Below are positions 27,405-38,182 of a DNA stretch of 64,000 bases, piece by piece. A program made the translations under genes and the position numbers. Position 1 is the stretch's first letter. Each line of letters opens with the position of its first letter. This DNA is from Rhodopirellula halodulae (GTDB taxonomy: Bacteria > Planctomycetota > Planctomycetia > Pirellulales > Pirellulaceae). The DNA is taken from NCBI RefSeq assembly GCF_020966775.1, contig NZ_JAJKFV010000029.1, positions 1,295,001 to 1,359,000 on the forward strand, in the 5' to 3' direction. The notes beneath the pieces were generated by a model that saw only the letters and a list, made by a program, of their open reading frames with translations, searched no databases and had not been told where the DNA came from.

Positions 27405-29090
27405 TCAGTCCACTCGATCCGCATTTGTCCCCGCGGTGGCGTCATCAGAATGTTGGACCAAGGACGGTTGCCGGTCTGGAACTTGTTTGGGGAGCGTTTG
27501 GCAATTCGAAGCGTTCGTCGTGGTTGACGGTATGATGGCGTATACCGCGACGGCCGTGGTTTTTCCTTTCACCGTTTGATCCGGCAACGTTTGGACCTCG
27601 AATGAATCTGGCAAGGAGTCGCGGGTGGATTGGGTGATCAGCAGGACGCGGTTCAGAGGCTTCGTCAGCGATTCGACTCGGGAGGCGATGTTCACCGTGT
27701 CGCCGATCGCGGTGTACTCCTGGCGTTTGGGAGAGCCAATGCAACCGACCACGGCGATGCCCGTGTTGATTCCAATGCCGATGGCGAACTCGTTCCAGCC
27801 GGCGTCCAGCATGCGGTCTTGAAGCGAATCGACGACGCATGCCAATTCGCAACCGGCAGTGACCGCGCGGGGCCCGTGCAATTCAGTTTGGGAGCCCACG
27901 CCGAAGATGGCCATGAAGCCATCACCTAAGAACTTGTTGACCATTCCTCCGTGCCGCTCGACGATCTCCACCGCGGATTCGAAAAACAGATTCAACGCAT
28001 CCACGACCTGCGCCGCGGGCATGTTGGAGGATTGTCGGGTGAAGTTGCGAACGTCGACAAACATCACCGTGATGTTTTGCTCTTGGCCACTGGAACCGTC
28101 ACTTTGAGACATGATTTGACGAGCGGCCTCGCGTCCCACGTGTCGACCAAAAGTCTCCTGCAATTTTTCGCGATGCTGCAAACCTTCGACCATGCGATTG
28201 AAGCGTTCGATCAGCAGCCCAAAGTCATCGCTGCGAAGCAAGTTGACTCGCACGTCCAAGTTGCCTCCCGCGACCGAAGAAGCCGCCCGCTGCAACTGGG
28301 TGACGGGAGACGCGACCCAACGACCAAGCATCCAACTGGTGATCAATCCAAAAGCGATCGCGACGACTCCCACGGTGACGCCAAACATCGGCGAAAGGTT
28401 GGCTGCGTCCGGAACGATCAACAGCAGCACCAATGAAACCACCGGGCAGACTACCGCAGAGAATGCCCACAAAATGCCGCGCATTCGGATGCTCAGAGGG
28501 ACAGCACCCGGCGTGCTGGCGGGGTTGGCGTCTTGGAAGAACACCGGAAACAAAGTGGCTTGGGTGGCTAACTCGACCGCGAAGAAACTCTGCGTGACTG
28601 CGATCAGCGATGCGATCACGAATGACGTGACCAAGTGGCCGATGACCAATCCGGACAATGGTTCCCCCGCGGAAGCAATTGCAAGCGGAAAGACGGGGAT
28701 GCAGGACAACCATCCGATCGCGGCGACCAGCAGAAACCACCACGGCAGATGGAGCACGCGTCGGCGACCCGCGGCGAGTCGGTCGGCGTCCACCGGCATT
28801 TGATTCAGCAGGGCTCGGTGAAGAGGTCGCAGTCGCCATAACGGGACGACATAGCAGGCGATCGCCACGGGATACACGAAGAGGTTGAAGACCTGCCAGC
28901 AGGCATGGAAACGATCCATTTGCGCCGGGGACAGTAGCGGTTGGATCTGAGTTTGGTTGTAGAGAATGTTGAAGACACTGCCGATCAAATTCGCGACGAT
29001 TGGCGACAGTCCGACCAGCAACAGCGAGTGCCGTTGGGGCCAGGTCCAATCTCTCGCGGGGGGCCGGTCGGATGAATTTGGCAGCGTCAT
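27405..29090 (-). CDS. Membrane-bound class III adenylate/guanylate cyclase with HAMP
   Basis: 561 aa. Six or so membrane helices (residues about 20-270) are followed by a HAMP linker (SWMLGRWVASPVTQLQRAA) and a C-terminal class III cyclase domain. The metal Asp pair is in VMFVDVRNFT and KFLGDGFMAIFG. The transition-state segment is TAIGDTVNIASRVE. The cytoplasmic domain would make cAMP or cGMP from ATP or GTP in response to a membrane signal. ATG 29090 is preferred over the frame start at 29270, because the extra 60 residues are unlike a membrane leader. ATP versus GTP is not decided here. Confidence 0.88.
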   Translation of the reverse strand: MTLPNSSDRPPARDWTWPQRHSLLLVGLSPIVANLIGSVFNILYNQTQIQPLLSPAQMDRFHACWQVFNLFVYPVAIACYVVPLWRLRPLHRALLNQMPVDADRLAAGRRRVLHLPWWFLLVAAIGWLSCIPVFPLAIASAGEPLSGLVIGHLVTSFVIASLIAVTQSFFAVELATQATLFPVFFQDANPASTPGAVPLSIRMRGILWAFSAVVCPVVSLVLLLIVPDAANLSPMFGVTVGVVAIAFGLITSWMLGRWVASPVTQLQRAASSVAGGNLDVRVNLLRSDDFGLLIERFNRMVEGLQHREKLQETFGRHVGREAARQIMSQSDGSSGQEQNITVMFVDVRNFTRQSSNMPAAQVVDALNLFFESAVEIVERHGGMVNKFLGDGFMAIFGVGSQTELHGPRAVTAGCELACVVDSLQDRMLDAGWNEFAIGIGINTGIAVVGCIGSPKRQEYTAIGDTVNIASRVESLTKPLNRVLLITQSTRDSLPDSFEVQTLPDQTVKGKTTAVAVYAIIPSTTTNASNCQTLPKQVPDRQPSLVQHSDDATAGTNADRVD

Positions 29091-29357
29091 GCCAGGTGGC
29101 TCGGAGGATAAATGCTCCAACGAAATGACCCGCGAGTGACAAAGGCTCGTCGGCGGACCGTTCGGATGGAGAAGTGTGTCGGATGTGTTCTTGGTGGCGT
29201 CCGGGGATGATTCTCGTGGTGAACGGAAGTCGCCGGTGTTTGGCCCTTTATAATTGTTTTCGCCCCTCATAATTGGGTGCGTGAATTGCTATGGTGGAGC
29301 CGTCGAACTTCACCACCGAATCTGAATTTCCCCAAACATCTTGCTCCGAGGTTCCCC

Positions 29358-29954
29358 ATGTCCCTTTTGAATCGGTCGATTTTGCTTTGCCGTCCCGCGT
29401 TGGTCTTCGGTTTGGCCGCGATGCTGAGTTTCTCGGCTGGCAACTTTGCTGGTGCGGAAGAAGCTGTCGCCGACAAGCCCGTTGTGGTGGATGTGTTTGG
29501 TGCCGGCACGTTGGAAGTGCCCGCTGAATTCAAAAAGACGACGCCCAAGAGCCGGATCTTGGAACATGAATTTGAAGTGAAAGAAGGCGAGGCGGAAGAC
29601 GCACCCGCAGCTCGGTTGACCATGATGGCGGCCGGTGGCGACATTCAGGCCAACTTGGACCGATGGAAGATGCAGTTCAGCGGTTCGGACAAAAAGGTCG
29701 GTGAAGCCGAAGAAAAGAAGGTGGGCGATTGGTCGACCCACGTGATCGAAGTCTCCGGCGACTTCAGCGAGCGAATGGGCGGCGGTCCGTTTTCCGGCGG
29801 CCGAACGGTTCAGCGAAAAGACTATGGCATGTTGGGAGCGATCATCGTTCATCCCGAAGGCCGCAAATACTTCGTCAAAATGATCGGTCCGCAATCGGTG
29901 ATCGAAGCGAACCGAGATGCCTTCAAAGAGATGATTGCCACGATTGGCAAATAA
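29358..29954 (+). CDS. Secreted protein of unknown function
   Basis: 198 aa with a signal peptide (LVFGLAAMLSFSAGNFAGA, cleaved near residue 32). The mature part is alpha/beta, with no Cys pairs and no motif I recognise. Similar short exported proteins are annotated as hypothetical in planctomycetes. ATG 29358 starts the leader; the frame is open from 29277. The gene for a membrane ATPase follows about 20 bp after its stop, suggesting cotranscription. Confidence 0.75.
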   Translation: MSLLNRSILLCRPALVFGLAAMLSFSAGNFAGAEEAVADKPVVVDVFGAGTLEVPAEFKKTTPKSRILEHEFEVKEGEAEDAPAARLTMMAAGGDIQANLDRWKMQFSGSDKKVGEAEEKKVGDWSTHVIEVSGDFSERMGGGPFSGGRTVQRKDYGMLGAIIVHPEGRKYFVKMIGPQSVIEANRDAFKEMIATIGK

Positions 29955-29974
29955 CGCTGAAATGCTTCGTCTCG

Positions 29975-31558
29975 GTGTCGTTGAGTGACGACGCCGAAGG
30001 CGAAGCTCGCCATTCCATTCCTCGGGCACACCCCACGGACATTGTTGTTTTGAACACGCAAGGTTTTCTGGAACACCACGGCATCGCTCGCAATCCCTTT
30101 GCGGAAGAAGATGCGCAAACCGACCCGGTATTCAAGCAACACTGCATCGAGAACGCCTACCATCCCGCTTGGGACAAGGTGTACGGCGATCCGACCGAGC
30201 CCGCGACAGCGATCATTTTCGGGCCCAAGGGCAGCGGAAAGACCGCGATGCGTCTGCAGATTGACCGGCATTTGGTGCACTTCAACGAGCAGAATCCCGA
30301 CGGCCGCGTTTACATCATCCGCTACGACGACTTCAATCCGTTTCTCGATCACTTTTGTGAACGTTTGGGACGGCGAGCGGCACGCAAACCTGAAAAGGCT
30401 CTGGATGCGTGGCGATTGTGGGATCACATGGATGCGATCCTTTGCTTGGGCGTGACCGAACTGATCGACCAGGTGTTGATGGAAAGCGATTCCCATCGTC
30501 CGAAAAAAGACAACGGCAATCGCATCGACACGGCCAAGTTGTCGCGGTTGGATCGCAACGACGCTCGCGACTTGCTGCTGTTGGCGGCATCATACGATCA
30601 GTCCACTTCGTCGACATTTTCCGGGCGATTTGAACAACTCCGCAAGCGTTTGAGCTACGGCAATTGGACAGCGTCGCTGGATTTCTGGTTTGCCAGCGTT
30701 TGGTGCGTGCTGGTCGTGCTCATTTTCGGATGGCTGTTCTGGAACTCAGCCGATGAGGAAGGCGTGCGGACTTGGAATCTGCTTTGGTTCATTCCCGTGC
30801 TGTGTTTCTTCGGAAAGCTCCCGTACCTGATTCGATGGACTCGCAATCACTTTGCCGCGATGGGAATCCATCGTCACATGCGAGTCGGCAAGCGGGAAAC
30901 ATCTTCCGTCCGAAAAGTCTTGATGCAGTTTCCCGCGAAGGAGTTGGCCAGTCAGCCGTTGCCGCGGTACGACCGAACGGACGACCGCTATGAATTGCTG
31001 AGGAAATTCCAATCGTTGCTGAGTCGGCTCGGGTTTGATGGCGTGATTGTCCTGATGGACCGCGTGGACGAACCGCACATGACCGGCGGCAAACCGGAAT
31101 TGATGCGGCGATTCGTGTGGCCGCTGTTGGACAACAAATTGCTGAAGCATCCCGGCATGGGATTCAAACTGATGTTGCCCGAGGAGCTGTATCGGGATAC
31201 CGAACGCGAATCGCGGGAATTTCACGAACGGGCTCGTTTGGACAAGCAAAACGTCATCCCCGCGTTCGCGTGGACGGGTGAGTCGCTGTACGACCTGACT
31301 CGGTCACGCATGTTGGCCTGTGCGGCGGAAGGCAAACATCCTGATCCGAAGGAATTGTTTGACGATTCTTTGTCGTACGAACGGATGCTCTCGGCGTTTG
31401 AATCGCTGCGGGTGCCGCGTCATTTGTTCCGGTTTCTGTACCGCGTGTTGGTGGAACACTGCAATCAATTCACCGATGGGGCACCGAAGTACAAAATCGA
31501 TGCGTCGACCTTCGAAACTTCTCTGGCGGTTTACGTCCGCGAGATGGATCGGGTATGA
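29975..31558 (+). CDS. P-loop ATPase with two internal membrane helices
   Basis: About 527 aa from a GTG at 29975; no ATG is in frame near the conserved N-terminus (FLEHHGIARNPFAEEDAQT). TTG 30050 is an alternative. Walker A is GPKGSGKTAMRLQ (about residues 83-95), and a Walker B-like IVLMDRVDEPHM lies in the second half. Between them are two membrane segments (FWFASVWCVLVVLIFGWLFW and LLWFIPVLCFFG). A P-loop domain split by membrane helices recalls KAP-type NTPases, but I could not confirm that family. It follows the secreted protein closely. Confidence 0.72.
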   Translation: MSLSDDAEGEARHSIPRAHPTDIVVLNTQGFLEHHGIARNPFAEEDAQTDPVFKQHCIENAYHPAWDKVYGDPTEPATAIIFGPKGSGKTAMRLQIDRHLVHFNEQNPDGRVYIIRYDDFNPFLDHFCERLGRRAARKPEKALDAWRLWDHMDAILCLGVTELIDQVLMESDSHRPKKDNGNRIDTAKLSRLDRNDARDLLLLAASYDQSTSSTFSGRFEQLRKRLSYGNWTASLDFWFASVWCVLVVLIFGWLFWNSADEEGVRTWNLLWFIPVLCFFGKLPYLIRWTRNHFAAMGIHRHMRVGKRETSSVRKVLMQFPAKELASQPLPRYDRTDDRYELLRKFQSLLSRLGFDGVIVLMDRVDEPHMTGGKPELMRRFVWPLLDNKLLKHPGMGFKLMLPEELYRDTERESREFHERARLDKQNVIPAFAWTGESLYDLTRSRMLACAAEGKHPDPKELFDDSLSYERMLSAFESLRVPRHLFRFLYRVLVEHCNQFTDGAPKYKIDASTFETSLAVYVREMDRV

Positions 31559-31774
31559 CGCTGGAATGGGAAAAAAGTTAGAATTCGAATCGATTTACTA
31601 ACCGGATTGATCGATACAATCCGTAAAGTCCCACACTCTTTGCCTGTTCCTTCGCCGACGCGATGTGTTAACGGCAGGGAAACTCCCCCTCTTTTGACCC
31701 GATCGGCTCCGCGTTTTCCATTGCGGAGTATCGGTCGAAACGCTTGAGCGTCCCGAAAGGGCGATTTTGCATCC

Positions 31775-33658
31775 ATGACCACATCAACACCGACCACCAA
31801 TAAGAAGATCGAATCCGTTTCGGGCATCACCGTTCGCCTGTGTGGTGACTCGGGCGATGGGATGCAATTGCTGGGGACTCAGTTGACCAACACGTCGGCG
31901 CTGGCCGGGAATGACGTGGCGACGTTTCCCGATTTCCCGGCGGAAATTCGTGCTCCACGAGGCACCCGTGCGGGGGTTTCCGGGTTCCAGGTTCAATTCG
32001 CGAGCGAAGAGATCTTCACCCCCGGCGACACTCTGGACGCGTTGGTGGTGATGAATCCCGCGGCCATGGTCACCAACATCGGGGATCTTCGCAAAGGCGG
32101 GATCTTGATCGCCAACGAAGACGGGTTCAACGACAAGGAATACAAGCTCGCCAAGGTCGAGAGCAATCCTCTCGAAGCCGACGTGATCCAGCAGGATTAT
32201 CGTCTGGTGAAAGTGGCGATGACCAAGCTGACTCGGGAAGCCGTGTCCGATTTTGGCCTGTCGACGAAAATCGCCGACCGCTGCAAGAACTTTTTCGCCA
32301 TGGGATTGGTGTATTGGTTGTTCGGCCGGTCGCTCGACCCGACGTTGCGTTTCATCGAAGCCAAGTTCGGAAAGAAGCCCGACATCGCCGCCGCCAACGT
32401 GGCCGCGCTGCGTGCGGGATGGGCCTACGGTGAAACGACCGAAGAGTTCAGCGAAAGTTATCAGGTGGAAGCAGCCGAGCTGACTCCCGGTACCTATCGC
32501 AACATCATGGGAAACCAAGCCATCGCTTGGGGGTTGATCGCCGCTTCCAAGCTGAGCGGCAAAGAGATGTTCTACGGAACGTATCCCATCACGCCGGCCT
32601 CGGACATTTTGCATGAATTGACCAAGTTCAAGAACTTTGGCGTTCGTACTTTCCAGGCCGAGGATGAGATCGCGGCCATCGGTGCCACGATCGGTGCGGC
32701 ATTCGGCGGAACCATGGCGGTCACCGCCAGCAGCGGACCCGGCATTGCACTGAAGGGCGAAGCGATGGGCCTGGGCGTGATGTTGGAACTGCCGATGATT
32801 GTGATCAACGTTCAACGCGGTGGTCCCAGCACCGGTTTGCCGACGAAGACCGAACAGAGTGACTTGTTGCAGGGCATGTTCGGCCGCAACGGGGAGGCTC
32901 CCATGCCGATTCTCGCTCCGCGGTCGCCTGGCGATTGTTTTGAGATGGCGGTGGAAGCTTGGCGAATTGCGACCGAGTGCATGGTGCCGGTCATGTTGTT
33001 GTCCGATGGTTACATCGCCAACGGCAGCGAGCCTTGGAAGATTCCGGACATGGATGAGTTGCCAAAGATCCAGTGCAGCCATCCCGGTGAGCAAGAAGGT
33101 GACGAACCGTTCTTGCCGTACGCACGCAATGAGAACTTGGCGCGTCCGTGGGCGATCCCAGGCACGGCCGGTTTGATGCACCGCGTGGGTGGATTGGAAA
33201 AGGAAGACGGCACGGGCAACGTTTCGTACGACCCGGCCAACCACCAACACATGTGTGATACGCGTGCCGCGAAAGTTGCGAAGATTGCGGAACGCATTCC
33301 TGAACAGGACGTGTTTGGTGAGACTTCCGGCGATGTGTTGGTCGTGTCCTGGGGCGGTACCTACGGTGCGTGCCACACGGCGGTGAATCGATGCCGTCAA
33401 GCCGGTCATTCGGTGTCGCACGCCCACATTCGTTACATCAACCCATTGCCGCGAAACATCGGTGAGTTGCTGAAGTCGTTCAAGACGGTTTTGGTGCCCG
33501 AATTGAACGCGGGGCAGCTTCGCATGTTGTTGCGAGCCGAATACCTCGTGGACTGCATTGGGATCAACAAGATCCAAGGGAAACCGTTCGCGGTGTCTGA
33601 ATTGGTGGAAGCCATCAGCCAACACACCTCGACGCAACAGCAAAGCAAAGCGGGCTGA
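31775..33658 (+). CDS. korA: 2-oxoacid:ferredoxin oxidoreductase, alpha subunit with fused gamma domain
   Basis: Subunit of a 2-oxoacid (most likely 2-oxoglutarate) ferredoxin oxidoreductase that converts the 2-oxoacid plus CoA to acyl-CoA, CO2 and reduced ferredoxin. The N-terminal ~190 residues are the gamma domain (RLCGDSGDGMQLLGTQL; FPDFPAEIRAP). The pyrimidine-binding alpha domain follows (YPITPASDILHEL; TASSGPGIALKGEAMGLG; QRGGPSTGLPTKTEQ). 627 aa fits the fused two-subunit type. ATG 31775; no clear Shine-Dalgarno. korB starts 58 bp after the stop. Confidence 0.92.
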   Translation: MTTSTPTTNKKIESVSGITVRLCGDSGDGMQLLGTQLTNTSALAGNDVATFPDFPAEIRAPRGTRAGVSGFQVQFASEEIFTPGDTLDALVVMNPAAMVTNIGDLRKGGILIANEDGFNDKEYKLAKVESNPLEADVIQQDYRLVKVAMTKLTREAVSDFGLSTKIADRCKNFFAMGLVYWLFGRSLDPTLRFIEAKFGKKPDIAAANVAALRAGWAYGETTEEFSESYQVEAAELTPGTYRNIMGNQAIAWGLIAASKLSGKEMFYGTYPITPASDILHELTKFKNFGVRTFQAEDEIAAIGATIGAAFGGTMAVTASSGPGIALKGEAMGLGVMLELPMIVINVQRGGPSTGLPTKTEQSDLLQGMFGRNGEAPMPILAPRSPGDCFEMAVEAWRIATECMVPVMLLSDGYIANGSEPWKIPDMDELPKIQCSHPGEQEGDEPFLPYARNENLARPWAIPGTAGLMHRVGGLEKEDGTGNVSYDPANHQHMCDTRAAKVAKIAERIPEQDVFGETSGDVLVVSWGGTYGACHTAVNRCRQAGHSVSHAHIRYINPLPRNIGELLKSFKTVLVPELNAGQLRMLLRAEYLVDCIGINKIQGKPFAVSELVEAISQHTSTQQQSKAG

Positions 33659-33716
33659 GTCCCCGCACGGCGTTGTTGTTCCTCTACCCAATCAACTTTT
33701 ACATAACTGCAATCTC

Positions 33717-34729
<1,013 letters not shown>

Positions 34730-34730
<1 letters not shown>

Positions 34731-35671
34731 TGTCACGAGGAACCACGTTCGAAAATATCACCCGCGCGATTGGTGACACCCCGATGGTGCAAATCAATCG
34801 TTTGGTGCCATCGGATCAAGCCACCGTTTTCGCGAAATGCGAGTTCTTTCAACCGCTGAACAGCGTGAAAGATCGAATCGGGATGGCCATGATCGAAGCC
34901 GGTGAACGCGACGGCCGCATCAATCAGGGAACTCACATCATCGAACCCACCAGCGGCAACACAGGGATCGCATTGGCGTTCGTTTGTGCCGCCAAAGGTT
35001 ACAAGCTGACGCTGACGATGCCCGAATCGATGTCGGTGGAACGTCGGGCGTTGTTGCGAGCGATGGGAGCGAACTTGGTCCTGACTCCGGCAGGCGACGG
35101 AATGAAAGGGGCGATCACCACGGCGCAAGAGTTGGTGGATCAAACCGAAAACGCCTTCATGCCTCAGCAGTTTGAAAATCCGGCCAACCCAGCCGTCCAC
35201 GAAGCGACGACCGGTCCCGAAATCTGGGCCGACACCGACGGCAAGATCGATGCGATCGTTGCGGGAGTCGGCACGGGCGGAACGATCACTGGGGCCGCTC
35301 GATTCTTGAAGAAACAAAACCCGGACTTCAAGGCGTTTGCTGTGGAGCCAAAACATTCGCCCGTGATCAGTGGCGGATCACCTGGCAAGCACCGCATTCA
35401 AGGAATTGGAGCAGGCTTCATTCCGGGCAACTTGGACACCTCCATCATTGATGATGTGGTTCAGGTCGACGACGAGGACGCTTTCGAATGGGGGCGTCAA
35501 CTTGCCAAACAAGAAGGCATCGTGGCCGGGATCAGCAGTGGCGCAAACATGTGGGCCGCTGCTCAAATTGCCGCGCGTCCTGAGATGAAAGGCAAACGAA
35601 TCGTCACCGTTATGTGCAGCCTCGGCGAACGTTACCTCAGCACGCCGTTGTTTGGTGACCTAGGCTTGTAA
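34730..35671 (+). CDS. cysK: Cysteine synthase (O-acetylserine sulfhydrylase) CysK
   Basis: PLP enzyme making cysteine from O-acetylserine and sulfide, 313 aa. The PLP lysine is K47 in LNSVKDRIG. The substrate loop is EPTSGNTGIAL, and the phosphate-binding loop is VGTGGTITGAARFL. GISSGANMWAA and a C-terminal CSLGERYLST complete the family. It has a strong GGAGGT Shine-Dalgarno at 34714-34719 inside korB, and TGATG overlap with the korB stop. An OAS- versus cystathionine-type role cannot be fully separated by reading. Confidence 0.93.
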
Positions 35672-35705
35672 TGGCACATCCTGACTGACATCTCTGGTAG
35701 GCATC

Positions 35706-36947
35706 ATGAAAGCTTTCGAAGCGACGCGGATTTTCTTTGACCAAGCCGCGGATCGATTGGAGATCGAACCAGATCTCCGCGAGGCTTTGTTGATGCCACA
35801 ACGGGAGGTTCAGGTCCAAGTCACGATTCGTTTGGACGACGGCCGATTGGCCAATTACGTCGGCTTTCGTGTCCAGCACGATCACAGCCGCGGACCGATG
35901 AAGGGTGGTTTGCGTTTTCATCCGGAAGTCGATTTGGATGAGACGCGGGCGCTGGCCAGTTTGATGACCTGGAAAACCGCGGTGGTCGATCTGCCTTATG
36001 GCGGCGCCAAAGGCGGCATTGGGATCGATCCCAGCCAGCTTTCTCGGGGTGAGATCGAGCGTCTTACGCGGGCATTCGTCGATCAAATTCACGACATTGT
36101 CGGCCCGGACACTGACATTCCCGCGCCTGACATGGGAACCGATCACCAAGTCATGGCTTGGTTTCGAAACCAGTGGGAGAAGTATCACGGGTTCCATCCT
36201 GCCGTGATCACCGGCAAACCGGTGGAAGAATACGGTGCCAAAGGCCGCGAAGAAGCGACCGGACGCGGCGTTGGAACGTTGACAGTCAAACTGTCGAAAC
36301 GTTTGGGAATGGATCCACTGAAGACCCGCGTGGCCATTCAGGGATTCGGCAACGTGGGGTCTCACGCGGCTAAGTTCTTGCACGATGCACAGTTCCCAAT
36401 CGTGGCCGTTTCCGACATCACCGGCACCTATTACAACGCTGACGGCCTAAACATTCCCGAGTTGTTGCGTCACAAGTTTTCGCATCCGAAGGGATTGTTG
36501 GAAGGCTTTGAGCATGCCGAGCATTTGCCGATGGACGCGCTGCTCAAGCTGGAACATGTCGAAGTGTTGATTCCCGCGGCATTGGGCGGTGTGATCACGC
36601 AGAAGAATGCACAAGACATCCACGCTCGTGTCATCATCGAGGCTGCCAACGGCCCCGTTGATCCGGATGCGGACGCGGCGCTTCATGACCGCGGCGTGAC
36701 AATCCTGCCGGACATCCTGGCCAACGCGGGCGGTGTGACGGTCAGTTACTTCGAATGGGTGCAGAATCGTCAGCACTATCGATGGCCATTGGACCGTGTC
36801 CGACAAGAGCTGGATCACACCATGAACGAGGCGTTCGAAAAGGTGTGGCAGATGGCGGCACAGCACGAAGTGTCCTTGCGAACCGCTGCCTACATGATCG
36901 GCATCAGTCGCGTTCGTCGTGCATCCGAGCTTGCGGGTCTGGCGTAA
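35706..36947 (+). CDS. gdhA: Glutamate dehydrogenase (Glu/Leu/Phe/Val family)
   Basis: 413-aa dehydrogenase interconverting 2-oxoglutarate plus ammonium and glutamate. Substrate-binding block MKGGLRFHP and catalytic PYGGAKGG (about residues 98-104) are intact. The Rossmann part has VAIQGFGNVGSHAA, then IIEAANGPVDPDAD and ILANAGGVTVSYFEW. Length fits the short hexameric type. It lies 34 bp after cysK in the same direction, so it probably ends the korA-korB-cysK operon. Cofactor preference is not decided. Confidence 0.93.
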   Translation: MKAFEATRIFFDQAADRLEIEPDLREALLMPQREVQVQVTIRLDDGRLANYVGFRVQHDHSRGPMKGGLRFHPEVDLDETRALASLMTWKTAVVDLPYGGAKGGIGIDPSQLSRGEIERLTRAFVDQIHDIVGPDTDIPAPDMGTDHQVMAWFRNQWEKYHGFHPAVITGKPVEEYGAKGREEATGRGVGTLTVKLSKRLGMDPLKTRVAIQGFGNVGSHAAKFLHDAQFPIVAVSDITGTYYNADGLNIPELLRHKFSHPKGLLEGFEHAEHLPMDALLKLEHVEVLIPAALGGVITQKNAQDIHARVIIEAANGPVDPDADAALHDRGVTILPDILANAGGVTVSYFEWVQNRQHYRWPLDRVRQELDHTMNEAFEKVWQMAAQHEVSLRTAAYMIGISRVRRASELAGLA

Positions 36948-36989
36948 CTTTGGTGGCGACTATGTCGTCGACATGAACCATTCATGATC

Positions 36990-37592
36990 TCACTCCGGTG
37001 CGCCCGGGATCATTTGCTCCACCGGCAGCGGTGAGCTGTATTCATCGAGTGGTTCCAACTCGGGTAATGACTCCGGCTCGATGAAAGACTCCGCGTCCAT
37101 CTCAGGCTCACCCATCAAAGGTTCTTCGCTCTCTTCGGGAGGCGATGGAGCAGGGATCAACTCAAACTTGAAATGGTTCTCACCTTGTGACACCGTGACC
37201 TGCGTCGGTGAAAGTTGAGACCCGTCTGCGAGCGTCGGGCGAGCGATCTGCAGCATTTCGGCGGGGGTGATGTCCGGTTTCATTTCGCCGGGCGTCAGTT
37301 CATAGCGAATGGTGTGTTCGCCAATCTTCGCCCCGGGCACATTGGCGAGATAGATCGCCTCGAAGTGCCCGCTTTGATTGGTGAACGCCAGGGAAGGTCG
37401 GCCGCCACTCACCGGGTGAAATTCAATGGACATGTTGGGGACCGGTTGCCCGTTGTGGAAAACGGTCCCTGTTACCTTGCCCAATGTTAATGAAGGCTGC
37501 GGTGTGCAGCCCAGGGTCAACAAGAGAGCTTGTCCGATGAGAGCCAACCTGACAGGAGCTAGTCCGATGCAGTAGCGGAAGGCGATGTTCAT
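36990..37592 (-). CDS. Lipoprotein with carboxypeptidase-regulatory-like fold, second of module A
   Basis: 200 aa. Lipobox LLLTLGC lies near residue 28, then VTGTVFHNGQPVPNMSIEF and PVSGGRPSLAFTNQSG. It is clearly paralogous to the gene directly upstream. The C-terminal ~55 residues are acidic and Pro-rich. ATG 37592 overlaps the upstream stop by 4 bp (ATGA), so the two are coupled. Probably an outer-membrane or periplasmic lipoprotein working with the DUF1559 protein of the same module; that link is inferred from position. Confidence 0.82.
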   Translation of the reverse strand: MNIAFRYCIGLAPVRLALIGQALLLTLGCTPQPSLTLGKVTGTVFHNGQPVPNMSIEFHPVSGGRPSLAFTNQSGHFEAIYLANVPGAKIGEHTIRYELTPGEMKPDITPAEMLQIARPTLADGSQLSPTQVTVSQGENHFKFELIPAPSPPEESEEPLMGEPEMDAESFIEPESLPELEPLDEYSSPLPVEQMIPGAPE

Positions 37593-38020
37593 CCAGCGAT
37601 AAACTCAAAGTTGATTTCGTTGCTTCCGTCGACAATCTCGACTTCGCTGGGTTCCATTTTGTTCTTGCCGCCCATGTCAGGTTTCTTTGAGGTTGGAATG
37701 AATTCACCGTCCGATGGTGCCGGCATCGCAGGTGCGGCACCGTTCACTTCATAGCGGATTTTGTGCTTACCGACCAATGCACCATCGGTGTCGGCCGTGT
37801 ACATCGCACTGTAGCGACCTTCGCTGTCGGTGACTGCCATGGAGGGGCGTCCACCCTCGACGGGGACGAATTCAATTGCAACGCCTTCGACGGGTTTTCC
37901 GTCTTGGGTGACGAGTCCCGAGACTTCGCCAATCGGCGGTAGATCAGAACCGCAGCCGGTCATCAATGCGAGGGCAGCCAACGAGGCCGTGCTGGTAAGA
38001 AATCGCGAGAACCCGTTCAT
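37589..38020 (-). CDS. Lipoprotein with carboxypeptidase-regulatory-like fold, first of module A
   Basis: 143 aa from ATG 38020; the frame opens at 38164, but the leader starts here. Lipobox LALMTGC is followed by SGLVTQDGKPVEGVAIEF and GGRPSMAVTDSEGRYSAMY, a prealbumin-like beta sandwich of the regulatory-like type. It is followed with 4-bp overlap by a longer paralogue, and a third paralogue is in module D (49710-50192). It lies downstream of the DUF1559 gene, across a block of hairpins. Confidence 0.84.
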   Translation of the reverse strand: MNGFSRFLTSTASLAALALMTGCGSDLPPIGEVSGLVTQDGKPVEGVAIEFVPVEGGRPSMAVTDSEGRYSAMYTADTDGALVGKHKIRYEVNGAAPAMPAPSDGEFIPTSKKPDMGGKNKMEPSEVEIVDGSNEINFEFIAG

Positions 38021-38081
38021 TGGAGAGTTTTCCTGGAGGTCAATTGTTTTGGATCTGGTGTTGTATTGATGCTTGATGTTG

Positions 38082-38154
38082 TGAGCCGTTTGAGTGAAGC
38101 GGCTCAAGGTGGCTCCCGCGGGAGCCCAAGAGCCGCGCGTTGTCGCAGCGGCTC
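38082..38154 (-). promoter_or_regulatory. Three tandem hairpins between DUF1559 and lipoprotein genes (module A)
   Basis: First stem: GAGCCG 38083-38088 with CGGCTC 38100-38105. Second: perfect palindrome GGCTCCCGCGGGAGCC at 38111-38126. Third: GAGCCGC 38130-38136 with GCGGCTC 38148-38154. No T-run follows on the minus strand, so an RNA processing, stabilising or partial-attenuation element is more likely than a simple terminator. Confidence 0.7.
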
Positions 38155-38182
38155 GATCATTCACAGCGATGAGCTGAGCGGT

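Noticed and set aside
29274-29289. TGGGTGCGTGAATTGC before the secreted-protein gene, resembling a sigma-54 promoter
   Set aside because: The TGG to TTGC spacing is one base longer than the invariant sigma-54 spacing found at the four DUF1559 genes.
31784-33691. 635-codon open frame on the minus strand
   Set aside because: It is the antisense shadow of korA, which has unmistakable family motifs; the antisense translation is His/Arg/Gln-rich and lacks any family likeness.
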